The notes: a model not told the origin generated them from the sequence alone. A stretch of DNA of 29,533 bases from an uncultured Lachnospiraceae bacterium (GCA_910584915.1 CAJUDM010000038.1:1-29533), one strand, 5' to 3'; counted from the first letter of the stretch, positions 1 to 6,851 are shown. Program-made: numbers and translations.

Positions 1-1
1 C

Positions 2-688
2 ATGACGAGGTCCGAGATGAATGCGGTCAAGCAGTTCTTAAGCAAGGAAGACGACATCTACAGGTCATCCTACGGCCGCAGGACGGAAAAGCACCTGCGC
101 CGGTGTATCATCGTGGGGACCACCAACGAGGCGGAATTCCTGAAGGACTATACAGGGGGCAGGCGTTTCTGGCCCGTGGACCTGTCCGGGGAGGGACGAA
201 AGAAGAATATCTGGCGGGACCTGCCGGGGGAAGTGCCTCAGATCTGGGCGGAGGCGGTAACGCTGTACCGGCTGGGGGAGCCCCTCATTCTGTCCGGTGA
301 AGCGGAGCGGATCGCGGAAGGCGTCCAGGAGCAGCACAGGGAATCGTCCTACTCGGAAGGGGCGATCATAGAGTTCCTGGAGGAGAAAGTGCCGCGGGAC
401 TGGTATAAGCGGAGCATGTACCAGCGGCGGAGCTGGTTGGATTCGGAGTTTGACAGGGGGCAGGCGGACGAGGGGAGCCTGATGCACCGTGACCGGATAT
501 GCGCCTGGGAGATATGGAATGAGTGCTTTAAGATGCCGGCGAGCTGCCGGATGAAGAAGGCTGACAGCAAGGAGATCAACAGCATCCTGGAGAGGCTTCC
601 GGGGTGGGAGAAGCAGAAGGGCAATATACGTTTTGGAGGGGAGTATGGATCACAGAGGGGTTTTTTACGGTCAACATCAGGTGTGTGA
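2..688 (+). CDS. VapE-like SF3 helicase / primase-associated ATPase, C-terminal part (5' truncated by window)
   Basis: About 228 codons of the end of a larger protein; the true start lies left of the window. The segment around residues 30-62, with CIIVGTTNEAEFL then GGRRFWPVDL, is the post-Walker-B part typical of phage virulence-associated protein E (VapE) superfamily-3 helicases: a sensor-like 'GTTN' followed by a 'GGRRFW' motif. The C-terminal part holds a probable winged-helix region (around EFLEEKVPRDW and RDRICAWEIWNECF). Family members unwind DNA during phage replication and are usually joined to or next to a primase domain; the Walker A and B motifs would be upstream and cannot be seen. 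The stop TGA (686-688) lies inside the left arm of an inverted repeat (684-717). GC content is high here. Confidence 0.85.
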   Translation: MTRSEMNAVKQFLSKEDDIYRSSYGRRTEKHLRRCIIVGTTNEAEFLKDYTGGRRFWPVDLSGEGRKKNIWRDLPGEVPQIWAEAVTLYRLGEPLILSGEAERIAEGVQEQHRESSYSEGAIIEFLEEKVPRDWYKRSMYQRRSWLDSEFDRGQADEGSLMHRDRICAWEIWNECFKMPASCRMKKADSKEINSILERLPGWEKQKGNIRFGGEYGSQRGFLRSTSGV

Positions 689-717
689 ACATTCTGTTCG
701 GGCAGAGAATGTTCACA
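684..717. promoter_or_regulatory. Inverted repeat at the VapE stop codon, possible operator
   Basis: Perfect 12-bp arms, TGTGAACATTCT (684-695) and AGAATGTTCACA (706-717), are separated by 10 nt. The left arm includes the TGA stop of the helicase gene. No T-run follows, so it is not a typical intrinsic terminator. Each arm carries one GTGAACAT copy of the array that fills this intergenic region, which suggests a binding site for a dimeric protein. Confidence 0.55.
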
Positions 718-836
718 AGGAGGATGTAAACATGTAAACAGACGTCAACATTCGTTTGTTTACGCAAAAAGCTTGATAAATACAGGAAAAAACAGCATTT
801 GTAAACATGTAAACATTTTTCTATATGAAATAAAAA

Positions 837-892
837 TACAAGGGAAATAAGGAGTATATATACCCTTGTACCCCTTATACAGGGTATATATA
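837..892. promoter_or_regulatory. Two overlapping, mutually exclusive inverted repeats upstream of the VRR-NUC gene
   Basis: TACAAGGG (837-844) pairs with CCCTTGTA (863-870). TATATATACCCT (855-866) pairs with AGGGTATATATA (881-892), a perfect 12-bp match. The two stems compete for bases 863-866, so only one can form at a time. The region is AT-rich and ends about 40 nt before the VRR-NUC start. It could be a leader RNA switch, a protein-binding site or part of an origin unwinding region; the sequence does not decide. Confidence 0.45.
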
Positions 893-930
893 GGGGATTT
901 TTCAGAATGTTGACAGGAAGGAGGAAGCAT

Positions 931-1284
931 ATGAGGGAGAGTGAGCTGGAGGAAAAGTTTCGCGCCCTTGTCAGAAAGGCAGGCGGGAAGGCTTATAAGT
1001 TTGTGTCGCCGGGGAATGCAGGCGTGCCTGACAGGATCGCGGTGCTCCCCGGAGGGAGGATAGGCTTCGCAGAACTGAAGCGCCCGGGGGAGAAGGCGAG
1101 GAAACTGCAGGGGCTGCGCCTGGAGGAACTGAGGAGGCTGGGGTGTTGCGTGGCAGTGGTGGACAGCATGGAGGGGGCAGAGGCATTCGTGGAGCAGGTC
1201 CGGAGGCTGGAGCCGGCGAACCGGGAAGGCAGGCTGTTCGAGGAACTGGTGAACAGGAACCCTTCTGGAAGGAGGCGCCTGTGA
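931..1284 (+). CDS. VRR-NUC domain nuclease
   Basis: A 117-aa single-domain nuclease of the PD-(D/E)XK-like VRR-NUC family. Visible active-site pattern: GVPDRI with Asp34, then GFAELKRPG with Glu48 and Lys50. An N-terminal helix (SELEEKFRALVRKAGG) and a C-terminal VAVVDS strand also fit. Phage members are stand-alone nucleases usually found next to a SNF2 helicase, probably acting on branched or recombining DNA. ATG 931 is chosen because GGAAGGAGG sits at correct spacing; an in-frame ATG at 907 has no good ribosome site. The stop overlaps the GTG start of the helicase (GTGA, 1281-1284), so the two are translationally coupled. Confident in the family; the precise role is inferred. Confidence 0.9.
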   Translation: MRESELEEKFRALVRKAGGKAYKFVSPGNAGVPDRIAVLPGGRIGFAELKRPGEKARKLQGLRLEELRRLGCCVAVVDSMEGAEAFVEQVRRLEPANREGRLFEELVNRNPSGRRRL

Positions 1285-2696
1285 GATTCATACCGCACGA
1301 TTATCAGCGCTACTGCATCACCCGCATCATCCAGGAGGAGGCTGTCGCCCTGTTCCTCGACATGGGGCTTGGCAAGACCGTCATCACGCTGACTGCTGTG
1401 TGCGACCTGGTCTTCAACCGGTTCCTTGTGGGGAAATGCCTGGTGGTCGCCCCCAAGAAGGTGGCGGAGGATACCTGGACGAGGGAGCAGGGCAAGTGGG
1501 ACCATCTCAGGATGCTGAAGGTCCAGCCGGTCCTGGGGGCAAAGGCGAAGCGGATCCGGGCGCTGAACAGCCCGGGGAATGTCTTCGTGATCAACCGGGA
1601 GAACGTGCCCTGGCTGGTAGATTACTACCGGAATGACTGGCCGTTCGACATGGTGGTGATCGACGAGTCCAGCAGCTTCAAGAGCCATCAGGCGAAACGG
1701 TTCAAGAGCCTTAAGAACATCCGGGGGCATATCCGGCGCTTGGTGGAACTGACTGGGACGCCGTCCCCCAACGGGCTGACGGACCTGTGGGCGCAGGTAT
1801 ACCTGTTGGACGGGGGGAAGCGCCTGGGCAGGACGATAACGGAGTACCGGAACAATTATTTCTTCCCTGCCTCCCGGGACGCCCATACGATCTTTTCGTA
1901 TGAGCCGAGGCCCGGGGCGCAGGAGGCGATACAGGAGCGGATCCGGGACATCTGCATCAGCCTTTCGGCAAAGGATTACCTGAGCCTGCCGGGGCGGATC
2001 GATAACATCAGGTACGTACAGCTGGATGCGAAGGCGCAGAGGGCCTACCGCGAGATGGAACGTGAGAAGGTGCTGGAGCTGCCGGAGGGCGTCCTTGACG
2101 CCGGCAGCGCGGCCGTCCTGTCCGGGAAGCTTTTGCAGCTCGCAAACGGTGCCATATACCATACACGGGAGATTGTGGCGGGGGACGAGGTTTCCACGGC
2201 AAGGGAAGTGGCGGAGATACATGACAACAAGCTGGAGGGGTTTATGGAGCTGCTGGAAGAGATCGACGGGAAACCGGTGTTGGTCTTCTACAATTTTCAG
2301 CATGACCTGGTGCGGATAAAGAGGGCACTGATCAAGTCAAAACGGACGGTCAGGGAGCTGAAGACGCCGGCGGACATCGCGGACTGGAATGCCGGCAGGA
2401 TCGATGTGCTGTTGGCACACCCGGCGAGCGTGGCATACGGGCTCAACCTGCAGGAGGGCGGGAGCGACATCGTGTGGTTCGGGCTGAACTGGAACCTGGA
2501 GCTGTACCAGCAGGCGAACGCGAGGCTGCACAGGCAGGGGCAGGAGCATACGGTGTACATCCACCACCTGCTGGCGGCGGGGACGGTGGACGAGGATGTG
2601 ATGGGCGCCCTGCAGAGGAAGGGCGACAGCCAGGCGGCACTTTTAGAGGCACTCAAGGCGAGAGTGGACAGATATTTTCAGGAGGAAAAGGATTGA
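1281..2696 (+). CDS. SNF2-family DEAD/DEAH-box helicase
   Basis: A 471-aa SF2/SNF2-type ATPase. It shows Walker A DMGLGKT (residues 27-33), a Walker B/DEAH-like box VVIDESS (Asp128, Glu129), motif III-like ELTGTPSPN, and motifs V-VI ending in QQANARLHRQGQ (Arg415, Arg418). This is the compact phage form without accessory domains. It probably remodels or translocates on DNA during replication or recombination together with the preceding VRR-NUC nuclease. GTG 1281 is preferred because GGAAGGAGG lies just upstream (about 1268-1275) and the GTGA overlap couples it to the nuclease; the frame is open further upstream, but that stretch only shadows the nuclease gene. GC content is high: one row near 2401 is about two-thirds G+C. 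Confidence 0.9.
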   Translation: MRFIPHDYQRYCITRIIQEEAVALFLDMGLGKTVITLTAVCDLVFNRFLVGKCLVVAPKKVAEDTWTREQGKWDHLRMLKVQPVLGAKAKRIRALNSPGNVFVINRENVPWLVDYYRNDWPFDMVVIDESSSFKSHQAKRFKSLKNIRGHIRRLVELTGTPSPNGLTDLWAQVYLLDGGKRLGRTITEYRNNYFFPASRDAHTIFSYEPRPGAQEAIQERIRDICISLSAKDYLSLPGRIDNIRYVQLDAKAQRAYREMEREKVLELPEGVLDAGSAAVLSGKLLQLANGAIYHTREIVAGDEVSTAREVAEIHDNKLEGFMELLEEIDGKPVLVFYNFQHDLVRIKRALIKSKRTVRELKTPADIADWNAGRIDVLLAHPASVAYGLNLQEGGSDIVWFGLNWNLELYQQANARLHRQGQEHTVYIHHLLAAGTVDEDVMGALQRKGDSQAALLEALKARVDRYFQEEKD

Positions 2697-2710
2697 GGAG
2701 GAAAGCATAG

Positions 2711-4531
2711 ATGGGAGAATTTTGGGATACAGGCAATGCTGTGCAGAAGATGGAATACGATACGCTGAATGGGGAAATAAAGCGGACGATGAAAAGATCC
2801 GCGCGTGACATGGTGCAGACAGGATACCTGTTAAAGACCATGATGGATAAGATGATGTGGCAGGCGTATTACAGCTGCTTTGATGAATACCTTAAGTCAG
2901 AACTGCAGATGGATTACACGATGGCGACCCGCTTCATCAAGGCATGTGAGAAATACTCCGCCAAGGGGAACGGCATGGAGATCGAGGAGAAATATGAGGG
3001 GTATTCCCAGGCGGTCCTGATCGAGATGTTGAACATGCCGCCGGAGCTGGAGGAGAAGGTAGTTCCGGGCATGACCGTGAAGCAGGTGAGGGAGATAAAG
3101 CGGGAAGCAAAACAAAAAGATAAGCATTTGAAAGAGTCAGAGGATTCAGCCGGTGGAGATACCGTCATAGACGGGGAATACAGGGAAATCGATATGCCGG
3201 AACCGGATGCTGTGGAGCCGGGGAAAGTCGTGCCGGGGGAAGTTGCGACGTCGCAACCCGACAATCCAGGTGAAACTCACGATGAAAGGTGGTTCGTAGG
3301 AAAGTATGTGGAATATGCACCGAAAGAATCGGAAGAACTGATGGAGATCTGTCTCCGGGAGAAAGATAATTCTGACAGGGCGAAAGCTATTCAGAAGCAC
3401 ATATCCCCATACGGGTACCATTGCGCCGGAAGTTCGGAATTCGGCTATGCTTTCCGTGGTTTCGCTGTCGGGGTGCGGATTTATACGAAAAAAGAGAAGG
3501 TCCATATGACGTATAGGCGGTTCGCAAGGGAATTGCTTCGGATAGCGGAAGAAAGGACAGCTGTGCTTCAATCGGCGAAATCTGCATATGGACTCGAGAA
3601 GACAGAGTATCCGGAAGGGAGTTCTTTGTCGGGAGAAGGATGCGGGCATAAGTATAATTGTTTTTTGTGTGCGCAGCCTTGTGGCATCAGAGGGGAAAAC
3701 AGGCACTGCAGGTTTGCGCCGCTTGGAACCCCTTTTGGCTGTGAGACGATGGAGGTCCTTGAAAAGGGCGATTTGAAAAAGAAAGCAGGAGATAGGTGCC
3801 AGTTTGTAAATAATGATCTGGCATACCATACGCCAGGGAGCGGAGAAGCAGATCCGTGCTGTAGGGAGTGTGAAGAGGCTTGTGAGTATCGATGCCGGAG
3901 ATCGGTGCAGGAGAATGAAACAAAGGAGCAGATTGAGGCAGAAACCTTTCAGGAAAAAGAAAAACTTGAGTCGGATATCGAAACAGAGAAAGATGAGGAT
4001 TCTGAGCTGCTGGACGAGATGTACGAGATACGTAAAATTCTAGGGCAGGAGAAAAAACTTCTTGGCGATTATCTTGAAGTAGGCGGCATACCGGAAAAAA
4101 CGGTGTTCCGCCAGAAAATTATCGTGGCGGCACTTGCGGCAATGATTTGTGATCTGGGGGATGCTGATCGGAAAGAAGAGCAGGCAGAACAGCCGGAGCT
4201 CCCGGCCATGACTAACGACGAAAGCCGTAAAGCTTTTATAGATGCTTATGAGCGATGGCCGGTGTGGATCGAGACAAAGGAGACGGGCGAGAGATATTAC
4301 AGATATCGTATCTCTGATGGCACAAGCTTTGTTGTAAAAGCTTATCTGTGCAGATGCGTCGATTATGAGGATAGCACGGAGGAACTAAAGGACAGGTATC
4401 ACGATTCGTGGAGGCCGGAAGAGTATTACATCTTTTTGGAGGGAGAACATTTCAGGGACTGCCTGACAAGCAGGAGAGCGATGATAGATTTTTTGAAAGT
4501 GCTTCGGAAGCAGGAGGAAGGAGAACGATGA
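2711..4531 (+). CDS. Cys-rich protein with ParB/DUF3102-like N-terminus, function unknown
   Basis: 606 aa, ATG with AGGAGG at 2696-2701. Residues 1-145 are helical. The pattern YSQAVLIEMLNMPPELE followed by MTVKQVREIKREAK resembles the helix-turn-helix region of ParB/DUF3102-type DNA-binding proteins (resemblance, not proof). A middle part (about 195-275) is followed by two Cys clusters: C311, C317, C320, C324, C333, C344 and C363, C383, C384, C387, C391, C395, which look like metal-binding modules (zinc or Fe-S). Then comes an acidic, coiled-coil-like stretch, and a C-terminal globular part with YRYRISDGTSF and SWRPEEYY motifs. Its gene contains a perfect 16-bp palindrome at 3242-3257. Possibly a replication or regulatory protein; no function is claimed. 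It overlaps the next gene by ATGA. Confidence 0.65.
   Translation: MGEFWDTGNAVQKMEYDTLNGEIKRTMKRSARDMVQTGYLLKTMMDKMMWQAYYSCFDEYLKSELQMDYTMATRFIKACEKYSAKGNGMEIEEKYEGYSQAVLIEMLNMPPELEEKVVPGMTVKQVREIKREAKQKDKHLKESEDSAGGDTVIDGEYREIDMPEPDAVEPGKVVPGEVATSQPDNPGETHDERWFVGKYVEYAPKESEELMEICLREKDNSDRAKAIQKHISPYGYHCAGSSEFGYAFRGFAVGVRIYTKKEKVHMTYRRFARELLRIAEERTAVLQSAKSAYGLEKTEYPEGSSLSGEGCGHKYNCFLCAQPCGIRGENRHCRFAPLGTPFGCETMEVLEKGDLKKKAGDRCQFVNNDLAYHTPGSGEADPCCRECEEACEYRCRRSVQENETKEQIEAETFQEKEKLESDIETEKDEDSELLDEMYEIRKILGQEKKLLGDYLEVGGIPEKTVFRQKIIVAALAAMICDLGDADRKEEQAEQPELPAMTNDESRKAFIDAYERWPVWIETKETGERYYRYRISDGTSFVVKAYLCRCVDYEDSTEELKDRYHDSWRPEEYYIFLEGEHFRDCLTSRRAMIDFLKVLRKQEEGER
3242..3257. repeat. Perfect 16-bp palindrome inside the Cys-rich/ParB-like gene
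   Basis: GTTGCGACGTCGCAAC is identical to its reverse complement. In frame it encodes Val-Ala-Thr-Ser-Gln (residues 178-182) in a low-complexity linker between the N-terminal HTH-like part and the middle domain. A perfect 16-mer palindrome is unlikely by chance at a given place and looks like a binding site for a dimeric protein, perhaps one made by this gene. Confidence 0.5.
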
Positions 4532-4782
4532 AGAATACGCTGACAGACTTAAACAATTATCTTTTTGAGCAGTTAGAGAGGCTCAATGATGATGACCTGA
4601 CGGAGGAACAACTTGACCGGGAACTGCAAAAGACTGACAGCATCGTCAAGATATCCGAGAGGATCATCGAGAACGGAGAGCTGGCTTTTAAGACCATGAA
4701 ACATTTAGATGAATTCGGATACAATTCGGACAAGAGCATCAGATCGGTACCTCCGATGCTTACCGCGGAAGGGAAGTGGTGA
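4528..4782 (+). CDS. Small conserved-looking phage protein, unknown function
   Basis: 84 aa, mostly helical: an N-terminal half with LNNYLFEQLERLNDDDL and a second helix around SIVKISERIIENGELA. Small helical proteins of this look are common in Firmicute prophages just upstream of HNH and late-regulator genes, usually annotated only as phage proteins. ATG 4528 overlaps the previous stop (ATGA), with GGAGGAAGGAG upstream; an in-frame start at 4408 lies inside the preceding gene and lacks a ribosome site. No catalytic motif, signal peptide or membrane segment is seen. Function unknown. Confidence 0.7.
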   Translation: MKNTLTDLNNYLFEQLERLNDDDLTEEQLDRELQKTDSIVKISERIIENGELAFKTMKHLDEFGYNSDKSIRSVPPMLTAEGKW

Positions 4783-4784
4783 AA

Positions 4785-5615
4785 ATGCCTGTACATAGAT
4801 ATCCGCAGGAGGTTCATGATTTTGTAAAGAAATGGAGCCCGAAGCTTCGGGACGAAGATCTGGCTGAAGCCTGCAACAGGGAACTGGGGACGCATTTCAC
4901 AGCACAGTCCATGAAAGCTTTTCGGGGAAACCACGGATACCGGAACGGCAAAAAACAATGGACAAAAGAGGAATACTGGAAATATCAGAAGAAATATCCC
5001 CAGGGGATGTACGAATTCGTCAGGGATAATTCCTGGGGCGTGAGCTCCAGGGAGATGGCGGAGATGGTGAATGAGAAGTTCGGCACCAGTTTTACGCAGA
5101 CGATGATGAAACAGTTCCGGCAGAGGCACGGTATTAAGTCCGGCTGTACGGGCTGGTACCAGAAGGGGCATCCGCCGGGCACGAAGGGCAGAAAGCAGGA
5201 GGACTATATCAAAGACCCGGAGGCGCTTGCGAGGGCCAAGGCTACGCGCTTCAAAAAAGGAGACAGGCCGGCAAATGAACTGCCTATCGGTGCGGTCGTA
5301 GTCAATTCTGTCGGCCATAAGCTTCGGAAAAAGCAGATGGAGGGGAGCCTCTGGGAACGTTGGGAGTTCCTCCACAGGGCGGTCTGGGAAGAGCATAACG
5401 GGCCGATCCCGGAAGGCATGGTCATTATTTTTAAGGACAATGATAAGCTGAATTGTGATATTGAAAATCTGATGCTGGTCACAAAAGGTGAAAGCTGCAC
5501 ATTGACGATGCTGGGCTACCGTTTTGAGGATTCGGATCTGACGCAGGCGGGATTGGGCGTTGTGCGGCTGAAACAGGCAGCGGCAAAGAAAAAGAAGAAA
5601 GGGAAGAAGGTATGA
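4785..5615 (+). CDS. HNH endonuclease with two N-terminal DNA-binding-like repeats
   Basis: 276 aa from ATG 4785; GTG 4776 and GTG 4779 are possible alternative starts, and 4779 would overlap the preceding TGA. The C-terminal half has an HNH_3-type motif: LHRAVWEEHNGPIPEGM (His197, His205), then IIFKDNDKLNCDIENLMLV with the closing Asn residues. The N-terminal part holds two similar units of about 50 residues (5-55 and 70-120), sharing YPQ...FV...E(L/M)A...N...GT.FT...MK.FR..HG, probably HTH-like DNA-binding modules. A Lys-rich tail ends the protein. Such enzymes may be homing-like nickases, or help packaging when near terminase; here it lies about 2.7 kb before terminase. Confident in the HNH call, not in the role. 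It overlaps the next gene by ATGA. Confidence 0.85.
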   Translation: MPVHRYPQEVHDFVKKWSPKLRDEDLAEACNRELGTHFTAQSMKAFRGNHGYRNGKKQWTKEEYWKYQKKYPQGMYEFVRDNSWGVSSREMAEMVNEKFGTSFTQTMMKQFRQRHGIKSGCTGWYQKGHPPGTKGRKQEDYIKDPEALARAKATRFKKGDRPANELPIGAVVVNSVGHKLRKKQMEGSLWERWEFLHRAVWEEHNGPIPEGMVIIFKDNDKLNCDIENLMLVTKGESCTLTMLGYRFEDSDLTQAGLGVVRLKQAAAKKKKKGKKV

Positions 5616-5854
5616 GCAGAATAGAAGAGGCAGTAGATAAAATGGCGGCATATGTGTGTGATAGGGTTTGCAGATATAGGGCGGATGACAGCCTGGATCA
5701 GGAGCGTTTGGAGGATATCTGCGCGGAATGTGAAATGGGAGACCATGTATGTCATATATTGAACGAGCATATCCGGGCTACGGCTGGCAAGGGAAGGAAG
5801 AGCCCTCCTTTGTGGAAGGACAGGATGATGGACAGGTTTCTGCAGATGCGTTAA
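5612..5854 (+). CDS. Small Cys-rich protein, unknown function
   Basis: 80 aa. Cysteines are arranged as CDRVC (CX3C), then ICAECEMGDHVC (CX2C followed by a further Cys), with a His after the last group, which suggests a small metal-binding fold. The start overlaps the HNH stop (ATGA, 5612-5615), with GGGAAGAAGG upstream. It may work with the other late-early small proteins here, but nothing in the sequence gives a function. No membrane segment. Confidence 0.7.
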   Translation: MSRIEEAVDKMAAYVCDRVCRYRADDSLDQERLEDICAECEMGDHVCHILNEHIRATAGKGRKSPPLWKDRMMDRFLQMR

Positions 5855-5873
5855 GTGGAGGGAGGATAAGATC

Positions 5874-6305
5874 GTGGCGATATTGAATTATACAACGACA
5901 GTGGACAGTTTCAAAACCGTATCGGAAATAGAATATATCTTGATGAAGCATAAAGCGAAATCCATTATGAAAAACTACGATGGAGAATCCATAGTGGGGC
6001 TTTCATTCCTGATCGATACAGGCTTTCAGCAGATACCGGTCCGGCTCCCGGTAAAGGTGGATGAGTGCTTGAAGGTACTGAAAAAGGAAAAACGGGAGAA
6101 CCCGCGGAAGCAGATCAAAGATACCAGAGAGCAGGCGGAGCGTGTGGCATGGCGGATCCTGAAGGACTGGGTAGAGGCACAGATGGCTCTTCTGGATATA
6201 GAGATGGTACGGTTTGAGGAGATCTTCCTGCCATACATAGAGACGGATAATGGCAGGACCATCTATGAGAGGCTGGAAGAAAAACAGTTTTTGTTGGAAG
6301 GATGA
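5874..6305 (+). CDS. Conserved phage protein of unknown function
   Basis: 143 aa, GTG start with GGAGGGAGG at 5857-5865. The layout is recognisable from many Firmicute phages: an N-terminal NYTT.V....T.SEIE..L.KH.A..I..NYD segment, a beta-rich middle ending in IPVRLPVKVDECLKVLKK, then AERVAWRILKDWVEAQMALLDIEMV and a C-terminal LPYI region ending in FLLEG. Homologues usually lie among the replication and recombination genes; the function is not known to me. No catalytic residues are evident. Fairly sure of the family, not of any activity. Confidence 0.75.
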   Translation: MAILNYTTTVDSFKTVSEIEYILMKHKAKSIMKNYDGESIVGLSFLIDTGFQQIPVRLPVKVDECLKVLKKEKRENPRKQIKDTREQAERVAWRILKDWVEAQMALLDIEMVRFEEIFLPYIETDNGRTIYERLEEKQFLLEG

Positions 6306-6315
6306 GGAAAAGAAA

Positions 6316-6369
6316 ATGAGGAAGGTATTAAAGGAAGCCAGGATGGTAGCAGGCATGCACAATTTTTAA
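6316..6369 (+). pseudogene. 17-codon ORF resembling the start of an XRE-type regulator (possible remnant)
   Basis: ATG 6316 to TAA 6367-6369 reads MRKVLKEARMVAGMHNF. The KEAR..AGM pattern is how many XRE/Cro-type HTH regulators of Firmicute phages begin, where Thr-Gln usually follows; here the frame stops at once. An AGGAAAAG ribosome-like site precedes it. It fills the gap between the 143-aa gene and the late regulator. Either a decayed regulator or a coincidental small ORF or leader peptide. Confidence 0.25.
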
Positions 6370-6382
6370 AGGAGGGGTTGCT

Positions 6383-6799
6383 TTGGACAAAAATTTACTG
6401 TCGGACTACATAGACATCTGTGAGCTGATCGGCGAGACGGAGGCAGAGATACGATGCCTGAAAAAGCAGGAGATGGTGCACGATAAGGTGTCTGGGAGCA
6501 ATCCGGAGTTCCCCTACCAGCCGATGAGTTTCCACGTATCAGGAGTGATTGAGGCAGACCTGGATGAACAGAAACTGAAAAAGGAGCTGGAGCTGTTGAA
6601 GGAAAGAAAACTTCAGGCGGTAAAGATGAAAGCGAAGATCGACAGATGGATGAAGACCATACCGGCGCGGATGCAGCGGATCGTCAGGATGAAATATTTT
6701 GAGCGTAAGACATGGGACGAAGTGGCAATCAGGCTGGGGAAAACAGCTACGGCAGATAATACAAGGAAAGAATTTGAAAGATTTTTGCAAAAAAAATGA
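6383..6799 (+). CDS. ArpU/sigma-70 region 4-like late transcription regulator
   Basis: 138 aa from TTG 6383, chosen for its strong AAAGGAGGGG ribosome site. The N-terminal half is a helical coiled coil (about 55-90: DLDEQKLKKELELLKERK). The C-terminal part, ARMQRIVRMKYFERKTWDEVAIRLG followed by a recognition-like helix, resembles sigma-70 region 4 and the ArpU family of phage packaging/lysis regulators. Members are thought to turn on late genes, and it sits directly upstream of the terminase module as expected. Four bases after its stop begins an array of TTGTCC repeats that could be its target. Confident in the family; the target is inferred. Confidence 0.8.
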   Translation: MDKNLLSDYIDICELIGETEAEIRCLKKQEMVHDKVSGSNPEFPYQPMSFHVSGVIEADLDEQKLKKELELLKERKLQAVKMKAKIDRWMKTIPARMQRIVRMKYFERKTWDEVAIRLGKTATADNTRKEFERFLQKK

Positions 6800-6803
6800 A
6801 ATT

Positions 6804-6830
6804 TTGTCCGTTTTGTCCACATTGTCCGTT
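6804..6830 (+). repeat. Three tandem 9-bp TTGTCC repeats (candidate late-promoter activator/-35 sites)
   Basis: TTGTCCGTT (6804), TTGTCCACA (6813) and TTGTCCGTT (6822) follow each other with an exact 9-bp period, just after the regulator stop codon. The third TTGTCC matches TTGACA at four of six bases. Confidence 0.7.
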
Positions 6831-6851
6831 TTTCCTGTGGTAATATATAAA
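6822..6851 (+). promoter_or_regulatory. Candidate late promoter
   Basis: The third TTGTCC (6822-6827) would be the -35 element and TATAAA (6846-6851), or the overlapping TATATA (6844-6849), the -10; the spacing is 16-18 bp. The promoter is preceded by two more TTGTCC repeats and lies immediately after the sigma-region-4-like gene, as expected for a regulator-dependent late promoter. Not confirmed by a transcription start. Confidence 0.5.

Larger units (their letters stand above)
670..914. repeat. Array of GTNAACAT sites (iteron- or operator-like) between vapE-like and VRR-NUC genes
   Basis: Exact matches to GTNAACAT occur on the + strand at 670, 685, 726, 744, 801 and 809, and on the - strand at 709-716 and 907-914; 734-741 matches except for its last base. 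TGTAAACATGTAAACA occurs twice (725-740 and 800-815). Longer shared forms are GTGAACATTC (685; inverted at 707-716) and GTCAACATTC (744; inverted at 905-914). With seven fixed bases, well under one match would be expected by chance in about 245 bp. Position beside a replication helicase suggests an origin with iterons, or an operator array. This is inference from sequence only. Confidence 0.6.

Noticed and set aside
993..2303. 436-codon open frame on the minus strand across the nuclease and helicase genes
   Set aside because: Antisense shadow of GC-rich coding sequence; Pro/Arg/Leu/His-rich translation with no recognisable motif, while the + strand has clear VRR-NUC and SNF2 motifs.
4557..5651. 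364-codon open frame on the minus strand opposite the HNH gene
   Set aside because: The + strand encodes a convincing HNH protein with tight overlaps to its neighbours; the antisense translation is low-complexity and Leu/Phe-rich.
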